Positions 47,657 to 59,975 of a DNA stretch of 64,000 nucleotides are shown in pieces (position 1 is the stretch's first letter; each line of letters begins with the position of its first letter). Made by a program: the position numbers and the translations under genes. The stretch comes from Denitrificimonas caeni DSM 24390 (GTDB lineage Bacteria; Pseudomonadota; Gammaproteobacteria; Pseudomonadales; Pseudomonadaceae): contig NZ_ATXQ01000005.1 in assembly GCF_000421765.1 (NCBI RefSeq), positions 168,480-232,479 of the forward strand, written 5' to 3'. The notes below the pieces were generated by a model. That model searched no databases, was not told the origin of the DNA, and was given only the letters and a program-made list of their open reading frames with translations.

Positions 47657-48496
47657 TTATTTTGCTGGGCCTAACGTCTGTTTAGCTAAGTTCCACATGG
47701 CGTCTAACTGCCCCTCTGTGCAGTCACTCAGGGCAACACCTTGCTGCCGAGCCTGCTGCTCAACAGCCTGTAAACGTTCGGAAAACTTAATATTGGCGGC
47801 ACGCAGTGCAGTTTCTGGATTCACTTTAAGGTGCCGTGCGATATTTACCGTAGCAAATAACAAGTCACCCAATTCCTCGCTGATTGCAGCCTGATCACCG
47901 CTGGCCAAGGCTTCGCGTACTTCTTGCAACTCTTCATCCACTTTAGCCAATACTGGCGGCAAACTGCTCCAATCAAAACCAACACTGGAGGCACGTTTTT
48001 GAATCTTTAATGCTCGGCTCAGCGCTGGCATATTCAAGGGAATATCCGCCAAAACACTGACCGCTTGCTCAGACTCTGCCTGCTCGGCACGTTCTTGCTG
48101 TTTGATTTCTTCCCAGCGCTGCTTAACCTGCTCGCTGTTTACCGCTGATGTTTGCGTTGCCGCATATAACTGGCCATCAGCAAAGACATGCGGATGACGA
48201 CGCACCAGCTTCTCAGTAATGCTGTGCACCACGGTAGAAAAATCAAACATCTGCAGCTCTTGACCGAGCTGACTGTAATACACCACCTGAAACAGCAAAT
48301 CACCCAACTCACTGGGCAGATGAGCAAAATCCTCACGCTCAATAGCATCGGCAACTTCGTATGCTTCTTCCAGCGTGTGCGGGACAATACTGGCAAAATC
48401 CTGTTGCAGATCCCACGGACAGCCGCTCTCAGGATCGCGTAAACGCGCCATCAAATAGAGTAAATCAGACAACTGATAGCGATTGGCAGCACTCAT
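47657..48496 (-). CDS. mazG: Nucleoside triphosphate pyrophosphohydrolase MazG
   Basis: MazG hydrolyses NTPs and dNTPs to monophosphates, cleaning the pool and modulating the stringent response. The 279-residue protein has two all-alpha MazG domains. The first (residues about 10-115) has the EExxE-type metal motif in TLEEAYEVADAI and SELGDLLFQVVYY. The second (about 160-260) has VDEELQEVREAL and EELGDLLFATVNIAR. It overlaps msbA by 4 bases (ATGA) and precedes DUF2058 on the same strand. Confidence 0.96.
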   Translation of the reverse strand: MSAANRYQLSDLLYLMARLRDPESGCPWDLQQDFASIVPHTLEEAYEVADAIEREDFAHLPSELGDLLFQVVYYSQLGQELQMFDFSTVVHSITEKLVRRHPHVFADGQLYAATQTSAVNSEQVKQRWEEIKQQERAEQAESEQAVSVLADIPLNMPALSRALKIQKRASSVGFDWSSLPPVLAKVDEELQEVREALASGDQAAISEELGDLLFATVNIARHLKVNPETALRAANIKFSERLQAVEQQARQQGVALSDCTEGQLDAMWNLAKQTLGPAK

Positions 48497-50307
48497 TCTT
48501 CCGCCTCCGCATTTGCTTCTAGCTCTTGAAACTGAGTGGCATGCAAACGACTGTAATAGCCATTTTGCGCCAGCAACTCTTGGTGATTGCCGCGCTCAAC
48601 AATGCGTCCCTGATCCATCACTAAAATCAGATCAGCTTTTTCAATAGTGGATAAGCGGTGTGCAATCACTAAAGTGGTGCGCCCTTGCACAGCATGGTCT
48701 AACGCCGCCTGAATATGACGCTCAGACTCAGTATCTAAAGCAGAAGTTGCTTCGTCGAGAATCAATAATGGCGCGTTTTTCAATAAAGCTCGGGCAATCG
48801 CCAGACGCTGACGCTGTCCGCCAGACAACAGCACACCGTTTTCGCCAACAATGGTGTCATAGCCTTGCGGCATGCGCTCAATAAATTCTGCTGCATAGGC
48901 GGCTTCCGAGGCGGCTTTAATCTCTTCAATCGAGGCATCGGCAAGATCACCATAAGCAATATTTTTCGCCACTGTGTCATTAAATAAGGACACCTGCTGA
49001 GTCACCAAAGCCATGTGTCGGCGTAAATTAGCTAAGGTAAAGTCTTGTACTTCAGTGCCATCAAGCAAAATCTTGCCGTGCTGATGCTCATAAAAACGTG
49101 GAATTAAATTTGCCAAAGTTGATTTACCACTACCCGAACGCCCAACCAAAGCGACCATTTGACCTTTTTCAGCGGTAAAACTGATGTTCTCTAGCACGGG
49201 GTTTTCGGTATTGGGATAGGTAAAGGTCAAATCACGCACTTCTAATTGACCACTAACCTGCGCCAACTCTACCGTTCCTGAATCATTTTCTGGCACTTCG
49301 TCCAACTGCTCAAAAATACTTTCCGCACCGGCAACACCCTTCTGAATGGTCGAACTGACCTCTGAAAGCTGTCGAATCGGCTTAGGCAGCAAACCTGCCA
49401 TAATAATATAGGCCACCAAATCGCCAGGTGAGGAGTCGCCACGTAACAACAATACTAAAAACAACAACACCGCCATCGCAGAATAAATCACCAACTGCAA
49501 GGAAGGTGTGTATACCGCGTTGGTTTTGATCATGCGCAGTTGTTTATCGGTATTACTGACACTGGATTCTAAAAAGCGCGCGCGCTCATAAGGCTCGCCA
49601 CCGAAACTGCGCACCACACGATAGTTTTGAATGGTCTCCGAAGCGACATGGGTGACATCGCCCATTGCTACTTGGATTTTCTTACTTTGCTTGCGAAATT
49701 TCTTACTGGTACTACTGACCATCAATGCAATAATCGGCAAGATAGCCACCATCACTAAGGTCAACTTCCAGTTCATCCACAGCAAGGTGCCAAACAAAAA
49801 CACCACGGTCATGCCTTCGCGCACTATTACTTTTACTGCGTCAGTGGCAGCACCAGTCACCATAGTGACGTTGTAGGTAATACGAGAGATTAAATGTCCA
49901 GAGTTGTGATTATCAAAATAACGATTAGGCAAAGTCAGCAAGTTATTAAACAACTGCACACGCAGATCATGCACCAAGCCTAAAGATACTTTGGCTAGAT
50001 AAAAATTACCCAAAAACGAGCCGACCCCCTGCCAAACTGCAATGATCACAATTAACAAGGGTACGGCTTGTAATAAACGCAGGTCAGCCAACCAAGGTAT
50101 CTCAGGGAACAGTGCTGCATCTGGATTAGCCAAGCCATCAACAAAATACTTCATAATATAGGCTTGCATCGGCGAAGCAGTGGCGAAAATCAGAAAACCA
50201 ACAATACTGATAATAAACATGCCGATATAAGGTTTAATGTAGCCCAATAGGCGGAAGTAAATTTGGACCCCAGTGAGGCTAGGTTTCTCTTGCTGTTCTT
50301 TGCTCAT
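48493..50307 (-). CDS. msbA: Lipid A export ATP-binding/permease MsbA
   Basis: MsbA flips lipid A-core across the inner membrane. This 604-residue half-transporter has six N-terminal transmembrane helices (residues about 20-315) and a C-terminal nucleotide-binding domain: Walker A VGRSGSGKST, signature LLSGGQRQRLAIARALLK, Walker B LLILDEATSALD, and H-loop VIAHRLSTI. The ATG at 50307 is chosen over an in-frame TTG at 50316. mazG overlaps its 3' end. Lpt genes for later LPS transport lie in the same window (lptF, lptG). Confidence 0.95.
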   Translation of the reverse strand: MSKEQQEKPSLTGVQIYFRLLGYIKPYIGMFIISIVGFLIFATASPMQAYIMKYFVDGLANPDAALFPEIPWLADLRLLQAVPLLIVIIAVWQGVGSFLGNFYLAKVSLGLVHDLRVQLFNNLLTLPNRYFDNHNSGHLISRITYNVTMVTGAATDAVKVIVREGMTVVFLFGTLLWMNWKLTLVMVAILPIIALMVSSTSKKFRKQSKKIQVAMGDVTHVASETIQNYRVVRSFGGEPYERARFLESSVSNTDKQLRMIKTNAVYTPSLQLVIYSAMAVLLFLVLLLRGDSSPGDLVAYIIMAGLLPKPIRQLSEVSSTIQKGVAGAESIFEQLDEVPENDSGTVELAQVSGQLEVRDLTFTYPNTENPVLENISFTAEKGQMVALVGRSGSGKSTLANLIPRFYEHQHGKILLDGTEVQDFTLANLRRHMALVTQQVSLFNDTVAKNIAYGDLADASIEEIKAASEAAYAAEFIERMPQGYDTIVGENGVLLSGGQRQRLAIARALLKNAPLLILDEATSALDTESERHIQAALDHAVQGRTTLVIAHRLSTIEKADLILVMDQGRIVERGNHQELLAQNGYYSRLHATQFQELEANAEAEE

Positions 50308-50354
50308 TAACTTCAAATCTCAATGTTGGTCTGGCAATATTAACACGCACGCAT

Positions 50355-51071
50355 TTATTTCAGCGGCTGCCAACCCAATGCTTCTTTTAGGAAAGGAATC
50401 GTCAGCTTACGCTGCGCTTGTAAAGAGGCTCGGTCCAACTGCTCGAGAGTATCAAACAGTACAGTCATACTGCGTTCGGAACGAGATAAAATGAAACGTC
50501 CGACATCATCGGGTAGCTGCAAACCACGGCGTGAAGCGCGCAGCTGCAAGGCACGCAACTTATCATCATCACTGAGCTCATGCAGCTGAAACACCAACGC
50601 CAAGCTTAAACGTGATTGTAAGTCAGGCAGTTTAATCGGCAACTCACGCGGCGCGGCATCAGCGGTAATCAGCAATTGTTTACCAGCATCACGCAAACGA
50701 TTAAAAGCATGAAACAAAGCTTCTTCCCAATGCGCCTGCCCCGTGACTGCTTGAATATCATCGAGACACAGCAAGTCGCACTCTTCGACATTATCCAGTA
50801 CGTTTGGGTCATATTCGCCCAGCTCAGCTAAGGGCAGATATAGTGCTCGACCGCCACGCTCCTCTACACGCAAACACGCGGCTTGGAGTAAATGACTGCG
50901 CCCAACTCCAGCGCTACCCCAGATGTAAAGCACACCATCCATCCACTGATCTTCAGCTTCACAGGCATGTTCGACATAGCCCAGAGCAACTGCATTAGCG
51001 CCTGGATAATAATTGGCAAAGGTTGCGTCATCACGTAGACGCATCCCCAGTGATAATTGGGTGGGTTTCAT
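50355..51071 (-). CDS. hda: DnaA regulatory inactivator Hda
   Basis: Hda stimulates DnaA-ATP hydrolysis when bound to the DNA-loaded sliding clamp, preventing over-initiation. The N-terminal clamp-binding peptide is QLSLGM (residues 5-10). The AAA+ core follows, with a divergent Walker A GSAGVGRSH typical of Hda, Walker B LLCLDDIQAV, and a sensor segment LPDLQSRL. It is 238 residues, lacking the DnaA DNA-binding domain. It overlaps the PerM-like gene by 4 bases, the Pseudomonas order. Confidence 0.95.
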   Translation of the reverse strand: MKPTQLSLGMRLRDDATFANYYPGANAVALGYVEHACEAEDQWMDGVLYIWGSAGVGRSHLLQAACLRVEERGGRALYLPLAELGEYDPNVLDNVEECDLLCLDDIQAVTGQAHWEEALFHAFNRLRDAGKQLLITADAAPRELPIKLPDLQSRLSLALVFQLHELSDDDKLRALQLRASRRGLQLPDDVGRFILSRSERSMTVLFDTLEQLDRASLQAQRKLTIPFLKEALGWQPLK

Positions 51072-52207
51072 GTCGACTCATTTAGCGGCCGATCACAAGC
51101 TTCTACCTGCTCAGCCACACCAAGACTGGTAGGCGCGTCGCTCTCGCTCGACTGCCCATACATATTTGATTCTTTATACAACTCATGCATATTTCGCAGC
51201 AAAACCATAATCACTGCAGCCACCGGCAGCGCCAGCAACACACCGGTAAAGCCAAATAACTGGCCACCGGCTAAAATTGCAAAAATCACCGCCACAGGAT
51301 GCAAGCCAATGCGGTCACCAACTAATAAGGGCGTCAGCACCATCCCTTCAAGCATTTGCCCAGCGGTAAACACCGCGATAATACCCAGCAAGGGATAAGG
51401 GTCCAGACCAAACTGAAATAAGCCTGCAATCAATGCGGCACTAATCCCTACGGCAAATCCCATATAGGGCACTAAGCTAGCTAAACCAGCCAAGATGCCA
51501 ATGATCAAGCCCAGTTCCAACCCAAGCGCCATCAGTCCAATCGCGTAGACGACACCGAGCGCCAACATCACCAACAATTGGCCGCGCATAAACGCACCCA
51601 AAACCTCATGGCACTCACCAATCAACTGAACAATGGTGCCTTCTTTCTGACGTGGCAGCAGACGACGCATTTTTGCCACTAAAATATCCCAATCTCTTAG
51701 CAGATAAAAAGTCACCACAGGAATCAATAACATATTCGCCAGCCAGCCTAAAAAAGCCAAACTTGAAGCAGTGACCTGACTCAAGAGTAACTGGGCAATA
51801 TCTGTGGTTTTTCCTAGATTCTCACTGAACATCTGTTTGATATTACCCAGACTGCTAGCGCTCGCATTAATACCCAGCTTAGTTTGCATCCATGGCACGG
51901 CAGTGTTTTGCACCCAATCGATCAATTGCGGCGTCAGCTCATAGAGGCTGACCAATTGCCGACCAATCATTGGAATCAACACCAGCAGTAAGACCAGCAA
52001 AATCAAACTGAGCAAAATAAAAACTAAAACGACGCCCCAAGTGCGGGAAATTTTATAGCGCTCTAAAATATCGACCAGAGGATCGCCCATATAGGCCAAT
52101 AAAATACTGACTAAAAAAGGCGATAAAATCGGTAATAATTTATAGAATGTCAGCAGCACAAGGCCTACTAATCCAATCAATAACCAGCCTTTAATATTCT
52201 TTGCCAT
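51068..52207 (-). CDS. AI-2E/PerM-family membrane protein
   Basis: A 379-residue inner membrane protein with seven or eight helices in the AI-2E transporter (PerM) arrangement. Two N-terminal helices (WLLIGLVGLVLLTFYKLLPI...) are followed by a soluble middle segment (residues about 90-150) and a C-terminal helix bundle with GLASLVPYMG and LVGDRIGLHPVAVIFAILAGG. The ATG at 52207 is preferred to TTG at 52210. It lies between DUF2066 and hda, as in other Pseudomonas; the transported substrate is unknown. Confidence 0.9.
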   Translation of the reverse strand: MAKNIKGWLLIGLVGLVLLTFYKLLPILSPFLVSILLAYMGDPLVDILERYKISRTWGVVLVFILLSLILLVLLLVLIPMIGRQLVSLYELTPQLIDWVQNTAVPWMQTKLGINASASSLGNIKQMFSENLGKTTDIAQLLLSQVTASSLAFLGWLANMLLIPVVTFYLLRDWDILVAKMRRLLPRQKEGTIVQLIGECHEVLGAFMRGQLLVMLALGVVYAIGLMALGLELGLIIGILAGLASLVPYMGFAVGISAALIAGLFQFGLDPYPLLGIIAVFTAGQMLEGMVLTPLLVGDRIGLHPVAVIFAILAGGQLFGFTGVLLALPVAAVIMVLLRNMHELYKESNMYGQSSESDAPTSLGVAEQVEACDRPLNEST

Positions 52208-52224
52208 CAATTAGATCTCAATAA

Positions 52225-53280
52225 TTACCAAGTAAAATATAGCAACTGGTCATTCGTCTCAGTCACTGCTGGCGATACTTGCGGTGCTAGATCCGATCCT
52301 GTGGCATCAATCGGTGCTGGCTCTGCGGTTGCTGCTGGCAACGCAGTTTCTTTCAGGTGTGCCAAAGCTAGCTGTGCACGTAACTGCTCGGCAGTACTAC
52401 GTACTTGCCACTGCGCATAGTCTTTAGTGACTTCTTGCAGTTGCGCGGCAAAAGGCTCAAGCAAACGCTCCATCAAGACAAAGCGCTCCAGATCAATCGC
52501 CGCGACACGCACGATAAAGGTTTCACCCTGTCCCGGTTTGATTGCAAAGCGCTCAGCCAGATGCTGATTCACCTCTGAAAAAATCTGCTGCGCTAAGGCA
52601 ACTTGTGTCTCGGCAGTAGCTTGTCCTTGTTGACGCTCATCGCCAATCCATAGCTGCCACTGCGCTTGCAACGTCTGGCCATCGGTCTGTTCATGCACGC
52701 TCAACACCGCATCGGCATTATAGCGTTGCGCCGCTTGACGAATCTGTTGTGCACCATCTTGATTGAGTACATCAGCGCTGGCGAGTAACTGCTCATCCAA
52801 ATCGCCTATAGGTAAACGTGTCGGTACACCATAGTACTGTCCAGCGCTCTGCACATCAGTTGCCAATTGCTGTCCATCACTGGCCAAGCGCGCACCTTGC
52901 GCATCATCAACTAACCACCAGGCCAATACTAAAGGACGGTTCGCTCCCCACAGCGGTAACTTCGCTGCACGTAAAGCAGATTGCACACTTTGCGGATCAA
53001 AATTAACGATTAAGGTATTGCCGTCATAACCATAACGACTGATCAGCGACTGTGGATCAGCTTGGTAAGTTGCGAGCTCTGCAGCTTGTGCCGCATCTTT
53101 GCGCCCAGTTAAGCGCTGCATTAAAGTGGTAAATGCTTGCTGCAACCCAGCATCACGCACTTCACTTTCCTGACTGATCAACTCTTCACGAACTTGATAC
53201 AGCCCTACCACAGGCTCAGCATTCGCAGTAACTGTTGCAAAAGACATCAGTGCGGCAGCAAAGCCAATAAAAAATCGCAT
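52225..53280 (-). CDS. DUF2066 exported protein
   Basis: A 351-residue protein with a signal peptide (MRFFIGFAAALMSFATVTANA, cleavage near residue 21). The DUF2066 domain includes GLYQVREELISQESEVRDAG and QQAFTTLMQRLTGRKDAAQA, then WGANRPLVLAWWLVDDAQG. The final 45 residues are Ala/Pro-rich and probably unstructured. In Pseudomonas this gene sits beside purM divergently; here purM is about 6.7 kb away. The family co-occurs with the PerM-hda pair. Function not known. Confidence 0.88.
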   Translation of the reverse strand: MRFFIGFAAALMSFATVTANAEPVVGLYQVREELISQESEVRDAGLQQAFTTLMQRLTGRKDAAQAAELATYQADPQSLISRYGYDGNTLIVNFDPQSVQSALRAAKLPLWGANRPLVLAWWLVDDAQGARLASDGQQLATDVQSAGQYYGVPTRLPIGDLDEQLLASADVLNQDGAQQIRQAAQRYNADAVLSVHEQTDGQTLQAQWQLWIGDERQQGQATAETQVALAQQIFSEVNQHLAERFAIKPGQGETFIVRVAAIDLERFVLMERLLEPFAAQLQEVTKDYAQWQVRSTAEQLRAQLALAHLKETALPAATAEPAPIDATGSDLAPQVSPAVTETNDQLLYFTW

Positions 53281-53420
53281 GTTTACTCTCTCTAACGGTT
53301 AAACCAAGCAAGGCGCCTACCATAAACAGCCAGCGCGATCACGGCAACTGCTTCTTGCTAAGCAATGCATAGCGGTTATCAATCAATAACTTTAGCAACA
53401 GATATAAGACCTATCTTAAT

Positions 53421-54359
53421 TTAAAGACCGCGGCGCGTAATAATAGATCGCAACATTTGCCAACGGTTGACCAGTAACGCTAAAAATATCATCACACAGC
53501 CCATCAACTGTAAGGTTGCTAAGGTTTCGCCAAACCATAAAGCGGCAAACAAGGCCACCCAAATTGGCTCAAGAATCAGCATCACTGCGCCACTGGTTTG
53601 CGTGGTTAAGCTTTGCGCATAGGTTTGTAGCCAAAAACGTGCCGCGGTCCCAACAATAGCACTGGCAAATAACCAAAAAAACACATCAAAAGACCACTGC
53701 ACAGCTGGCAGCAAGGCCGTTTCAAACAGCATTGAGCACAGCAGCGTCACTAAACCGACCGAAGTTAAAGCAATGATAGTTAAAGCTAAAGGATCGACGG
53801 CAGTCATTGCAGCCGCTGCTTGCCGCGCTGAAGCGCGCCGCATGGAGATGGTCGCCGCACGGGTGTTTAAGGTAAAAAACACCGCTAAGGCCACTGCCGC
53901 AATTAAGTAATACAACTGTCCGGCACTGACGGCAAAACCATGCGCCAGTGAGAGCATCGCCATACCCAGCAGCGCCACCGGTATCGCCAACCAAGTACTG
54001 CGTGGCACTGGCTCAGCAAAAAACACTCGCGCCACAATCGGCACTAGCAGCACGCCTAAGCTGGTCAGAAATGCGCCCTCGCCCATGCTCTCGCTATGCG
54101 CTAAGCCTAGCACCCAGAACAGCATGCCAATACCGAAGACGATACCAACCCGAGCACTGCGCAGTACGTGCTCGCGGGTTAACTGACGGAGTTGCCGACT
54201 GCCGAGGCAAGCTAAAAAAGCCGCCGCCAGTAAAAAGCGCAAGCCCATAAACAACAGTGGCGGCATTAAGGCGATGGCTTCTTTAGAAAACATCCAGCTG
54301 ATTGCCGCAACCAAAGTCACCGCAATTAATAGCAGATCAGATTGAGTGGCCCGCTGCAT
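53421..54359 (-). CDS. EamA-family (DMT) transporter
   Basis: A 312-residue drug/metabolite superfamily protein with ten predicted helices in two EamA repeats (residues about 8-140 and 155-298). The first repeat contains the AISWMFSKEAIALMPPLLFMGLR motif, the second PIWVALFAALWFGETLATLQ near its end. Such proteins usually export amino acids or other metabolites; the substrate cannot be assigned. It is a single gene between DUF2066 and zapE on the same strand. Confidence 0.88.
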   Translation of the reverse strand: MQRATQSDLLLIAVTLVAAISWMFSKEAIALMPPLLFMGLRFLLAAAFLACLGSRQLRQLTREHVLRSARVGIVFGIGMLFWVLGLAHSESMGEGAFLTSLGVLLVPIVARVFFAEPVPRSTWLAIPVALLGMAMLSLAHGFAVSAGQLYYLIAAVALAVFFTLNTRAATISMRRASARQAAAAMTAVDPLALTIIALTSVGLVTLLCSMLFETALLPAVQWSFDVFFWLFASAIVGTAARFWLQTYAQSLTTQTSGAVMLILEPIWVALFAALWFGETLATLQLMGCVMIFLALLVNRWQMLRSIITRRGL

Positions 54360-54404
54360 CGTATCTGCTCTCTGATAATGGCGCTGGTTAAAAAGACTGC
54401 ACCC

Positions 54405-55496
54405 TTAAGATCGATGCGGTCGAGCTAAAAACTCATGGGATTGCATTTCCAGCAAACGACTTAACGTCCGCTGGAACTCAAACTGTAAGCGATTCCCCAC
54501 ATACAAGTCTTTAAGCGGTACTTCGGCTGAAACAATTAGCTTGATACTGCGATCATAGAACTCATCGACCAAGTTAATAAAGCGCCTAGCAATGTCTTCA
54601 TTTTTAGCGCTCATCTGTTCGACGTTGGACAAAATCACTGCACTGTAAATCTTGCCCAGCTCAATGTAATCGTTCTGACTGCGCGGACCGTCGCACAAGG
54701 CACGGAAATCAAACCACGCCACATCATTCCCGACTTTACGGGCAACGATAGTACGGTTCTCCACAGTCAGCGGCTCATTTTCAAGAATCTTACAGTTCTC
54801 TAATAATAAGCTGCGAAAGCTCTTCTCCAACTCCTGCTCAACGGCATCACTTAATGGATAGTGGTACAGCTCAGCCTGCTCTAAAGCACGCAAACGGTAA
54901 TCAATACCACTGTCGACGTTAACCACTTCAGTGTGCTGTTTTAGCAAAGCAATGGCAGGTAAAAAGCGTGCACGCTGTAAACCGTCTTTATATAGACCGT
55001 CGGGAACAATATTCGAGGTTGCCACCAGACTGACGCCGTTTTTAAACAACTCTTCCAATAAGCCTGCAAGAATCATGGCATCAGTGATGTCGGAAACAAA
55101 AAACTCATCAAAGCAAATGACGCGTGCTTCCTTAGCGAAACGCTGAGCAACGATGACCAGAGGATTCTTCTCGCCATCGAGGGTGCGCAACTCTTCATGC
55201 ACGCGCTTCATAAAACGGTGGAAGTGCGTACGCATCTTCTGCTCAAACGGCAAGGCATCAAAAAAGGTGTCAACCAAATAGGTTTTACCGCGCCCCACAC
55301 CACCCCAGAAATACAAACCTTTAATCGGCTGTGTTGATTTCTTGCCAAGCAAACGACCAAACAGACCGCTACTCGGAGCGTCCGCTACTAAGTCATCATA
55401 AAGGCGCTGCAAATGGCGCACAGCATTTTCTTGTGCAGCATCGCGAAAAAAGTCGGCGCGCTGTAAATCATTTTGATAGCGTTCAAGTGGTGTCAT
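54405..55496 (-). CDS. zapE: Cell division ATPase ZapE (AFG1 family)
   Basis: ZapE associates with FtsZ at the septum, particularly under low oxygen or heat, and destabilises Z-rings. This 363-residue AFG1-like AAA ATPase has Walker A GGVGRGKT, Walker B VICFDEFFVSDITDAMIL, and a conserved ATSNIVPDGLYKDGLQRARFLPAI segment with sensor and Arg-finger residues. The C-terminus contains LVDEFYDRSIKLIVSAEVPL. It is an isolated gene between the transporter and lptG on the same strand. Confidence 0.95.
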   Translation of the reverse strand: MTPLERYQNDLQRADFFRDAAQENAVRHLQRLYDDLVADAPSSGLFGRLLGKKSTQPIKGLYFWGGVGRGKTYLVDTFFDALPFEQKMRTHFHRFMKRVHEELRTLDGEKNPLVIVAQRFAKEARVICFDEFFVSDITDAMILAGLLEELFKNGVSLVATSNIVPDGLYKDGLQRARFLPAIALLKQHTEVVNVDSGIDYRLRALEQAELYHYPLSDAVEQELEKSFRSLLLENCKILENEPLTVENRTIVARKVGNDVAWFDFRALCDGPRSQNDYIELGKIYSAVILSNVEQMSAKNEDIARRFINLVDEFYDRSIKLIVSAEVPLKDLYVGNRLQFEFQRTLSRLLEMQSHEFLARPHRS

Positions 55497-55583
55497 GAGA
55501 AGTGTCGACCCGACAAATAAAACGGGGCAACACTTTAACTACGCGATCTGCAATTGGCAATCATCCAGAAGATATTTAAGCCG

Positions 55584-56645
55584 CTAACCCGCTCGACGCA
55601 ACAACCAAAAGCCACACATTGCGCAAATCAATGCCGGTAACAGAACCGCCACAATCGGTGCAAAACCAAACACCAAACTGGCCGGTCCCAGTAAGTCTTG
55701 GGCAATGCGAAAGACAAAGCCCACGACCACACCGGTAAAGACGCGCTGACCTAAAGTCACCGAGCGTAAAGGTCCAAACACAAAAGAAATCGCCATCAAC
55801 ACCAAGGCCGCTGTCACCACCGGCTGCAAGACTTTAACCCAAAAAGCCAACCAATAACGATTGGCATTTAAGCCTTGCTCTTTTAAGTAATTGGCGTAAC
55901 GCCACAAGCCGGTAATTGGCAGGTTATCCGGCTCCATCACCACCGTACTTAATAACTGTGGACTGATTTCAACATCCCAACGCTCACTGCTGGCTTTCGC
56001 CGTTGAGGTACTGCGTTCCTGCAAATCGGTATAGACAACATCTTCAAGCAACCAATAACCATCTTGATAAAGCGCTTGCTGGGCAAAGCTCGAACGCAGC
56101 AAACGTTGTTGATCATCAAACACATAACGCGTCACCCCAGTGAGCTTCCCACCCGGTTGTACGGCGTTGATATGAATATATTCATCACCTTGACGGTGCC
56201 ACATACCGTGCTTAGAACTTTGCGCTTTATCAACTGACTGGGCCAAAGAACGATTGGCTTGCGCCATGCTTGAGGTCCAAGGCGCTAAATACTCTCCGAC
56301 TAAAATACCCAGTAGCATCAACACCAGCATGGGCTTCATCACTGCCCAAACAATCCGCCTGATCGACACACCGGCCGCACGAATAATTGTCAGCTCACTG
56401 TGACTGGCCAAACTGCCCAACCCGACCAAGCAGCCAATTAAAGCAGCCATGGGCAACATATCGTAAACACGCTGCGGCGCCGTTAAGCCAACATAGCTGA
56501 CGGCTCCCCACAATGTATAAGCGCCCTGCACATCATTGAGCTCATCGATAAAGGCAAATAAGAGTGCTAAGCCGGTGATAATGCCAAGCACAGCAATAAT
56601 CGCGATAAAAACTGTGCTACCGATGTAGCGATCTAACCTACGCAT
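55584..56645 (-). CDS. lptG: LPS export ABC transporter permease LptG
   Basis: LptG with LptF and LptB2 extracts LPS from the inner membrane and pushes it along the Lpt bridge. It is 353 residues, as in Pseudomonas: three N-terminal helices, a periplasmic beta-jellyroll (residues about 125-260), and three C-terminal helices (VLQPVVTAALVLMAISFVFG). AAGGAGG before the ATG at 56645 fixes the start. It overlaps lptF by 8 bases on the same strand. Confidence 0.96.
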   Translation of the reverse strand: MRRLDRYIGSTVFIAIIAVLGIITGLALLFAFIDELNDVQGAYTLWGAVSYVGLTAPQRVYDMLPMAALIGCLVGLGSLASHSELTIIRAAGVSIRRIVWAVMKPMLVLMLLGILVGEYLAPWTSSMAQANRSLAQSVDKAQSSKHGMWHRQGDEYIHINAVQPGGKLTGVTRYVFDDQQRLLRSSFAQQALYQDGYWLLEDVVYTDLQERSTSTAKASSERWDVEISPQLLSTVVMEPDNLPITGLWRYANYLKEQGLNANRYWLAFWVKVLQPVVTAALVLMAISFVFGPLRSVTLGQRVFTGVVVGFVFRIAQDLLGPASLVFGFAPIVAVLLPALICAMCGFWLLRRAG

Positions 56646-57762
56646 GCTGCGCCTCCTTGCCTGCACGCCACCGTGCTAAACGCAACTGAATCGGTTGCCA
56701 ATACACCAACAGCAAACCGATAAGCAAAAACAAAGCATGCACAGGCCATAGTCCAAGTCCAATAGGCATTTTGCCCTTATCAAGAGCGCTGCGCGCCGCC
56801 ACCAGCAAGGCTAAGTAGGCCATGTATAACAAAATAGCAGGGAGCAACTTTAAGAAACGGCCCTGACGCGGATTGACGCGGGCCAACGGCACAGCAATTA
56901 AAGTCACAATCAAGACCAAGATCGGAAACGATAATCGCCACTGCAACTCCGACTGCATTCGCGGATGATGATTGCGTAGCAATTCGCCTGTGCGCATGGT
57001 TTCACGCTCGCCGACTTTAACTTCAACAACGGGTTTAGGTAACAAAACACCGTAAGTGTCGTAGTGAATCACACGGTAATCTGCCTCACCCGGTGTGCCG
57101 TCGTAGCGGTAGCCGTCTTGTAAAATCAAATAACGACTGCCATCTTCTTGAATTTCTTGTCGACCGGTTTTCGCCACCAAAACGGTAATGGCACTTTCTT
57201 TACCCGCAGAGGAACGCTCTTCTCGTTTTTCAGAAATGAACACGTTATGCAATTCATCGCGACCACTGGACAACTCTTGTGTATAGGTAACCCGCGAACC
57301 GTCGCGCATCGACTGAAACCGTCCTGGCACCAAGGTATCAAACTCGGTCAGGGCATCTTGCGCATTGAGAATCTGCGCAACGTTTTGCACGCCTTGTGGG
57401 GTCAGCACAAAACTTAACCACGCACACAGCAGCGCGACTAACGCTGCAGGCACCAAGGTGTAAGACAATAAACGCTGCTCGCTCATGCCTGTAGCAGACA
57501 AAACTGTCATTTCACTGTCGAGGTACAAACGTCCATAAGCCAGCAAAATGCCGAGAAACAGACCTAAAGGTAAAATCAACTGTAAAAAACCAGGAATTCG
57601 GTAGCCCATCACCATTAGCAATACGCCTGGATCAAGCACCCCTTGCGCGGCTTGCGCTAAGTACTTAATAAAACGTCCGCTCATAATAATGACCAGCAAC
57701 ACCGCGCTGACCGCACTAAAAGTCAGCAATACTTCCCGAGAAAGATAACGAAAAACTATCAA
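56638..57762 (-). CDS. lptF: LPS export ABC transporter permease LptF
   Basis: Partner permease of LptG: 374 residues with the same architecture (helices near residues 12-32, 52-80 and 100-120; periplasmic jellyroll; helices after residue 270). The N-terminus IVFRYLSREVLLTFSAVSAV is family-like. The start is TTG at 57762, supported by GGAG seven bases upstream. Divergent from pepA across a 138-base gap, the usual arrangement, with promoters for both in between. Confidence 0.96.
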   Translation of the reverse strand: MIVFRYLSREVLLTFSAVSAVLLVIIMSGRFIKYLAQAAQGVLDPGVLLMVMGYRIPGFLQLILPLGLFLGILLAYGRLYLDSEMTVLSATGMSEQRLLSYTLVPAALVALLCAWLSFVLTPQGVQNVAQILNAQDALTEFDTLVPGRFQSMRDGSRVTYTQELSSGRDELHNVFISEKREERSSAGKESAITVLVAKTGRQEIQEDGSRYLILQDGYRYDGTPGEADYRVIHYDTYGVLLPKPVVEVKVGERETMRTGELLRNHHPRMQSELQWRLSFPILVLIVTLIAVPLARVNPRQGRFLKLLPAILLYMAYLALLVAARSALDKGKMPIGLGLWPVHALFLLIGLLLVYWQPIQLRLARWRAGKEAQHA

Positions 57763-57888
57763 GTAAACGCTCCGAGCTTGTCAAAACCGCCTATCGCGGC
57801 CCACACTAGTCACACCAATTATGGCAGTGTACCTACACGCCGATGCAAACGAACAGTATTATCCTGCATCTATCTATCTTTGTCTTGA

Positions 57889-59801
<1,913 letters not shown>

Positions 59802-59975
59802 CTCGCTGCTGAAACACCATCGTTAAACACCTAAGCTGATTATTTATCCAGACTTAGGCCTATTTCTAACAAGTTTAATCCTCACTTTATGCTCCGATGA
59901 TGGCCGCTCGGCCTGAAGCCTGATAAAATCGCGCAATTAAACGTATTTTTCGCATACTTCGCAAAGGCCCAATTC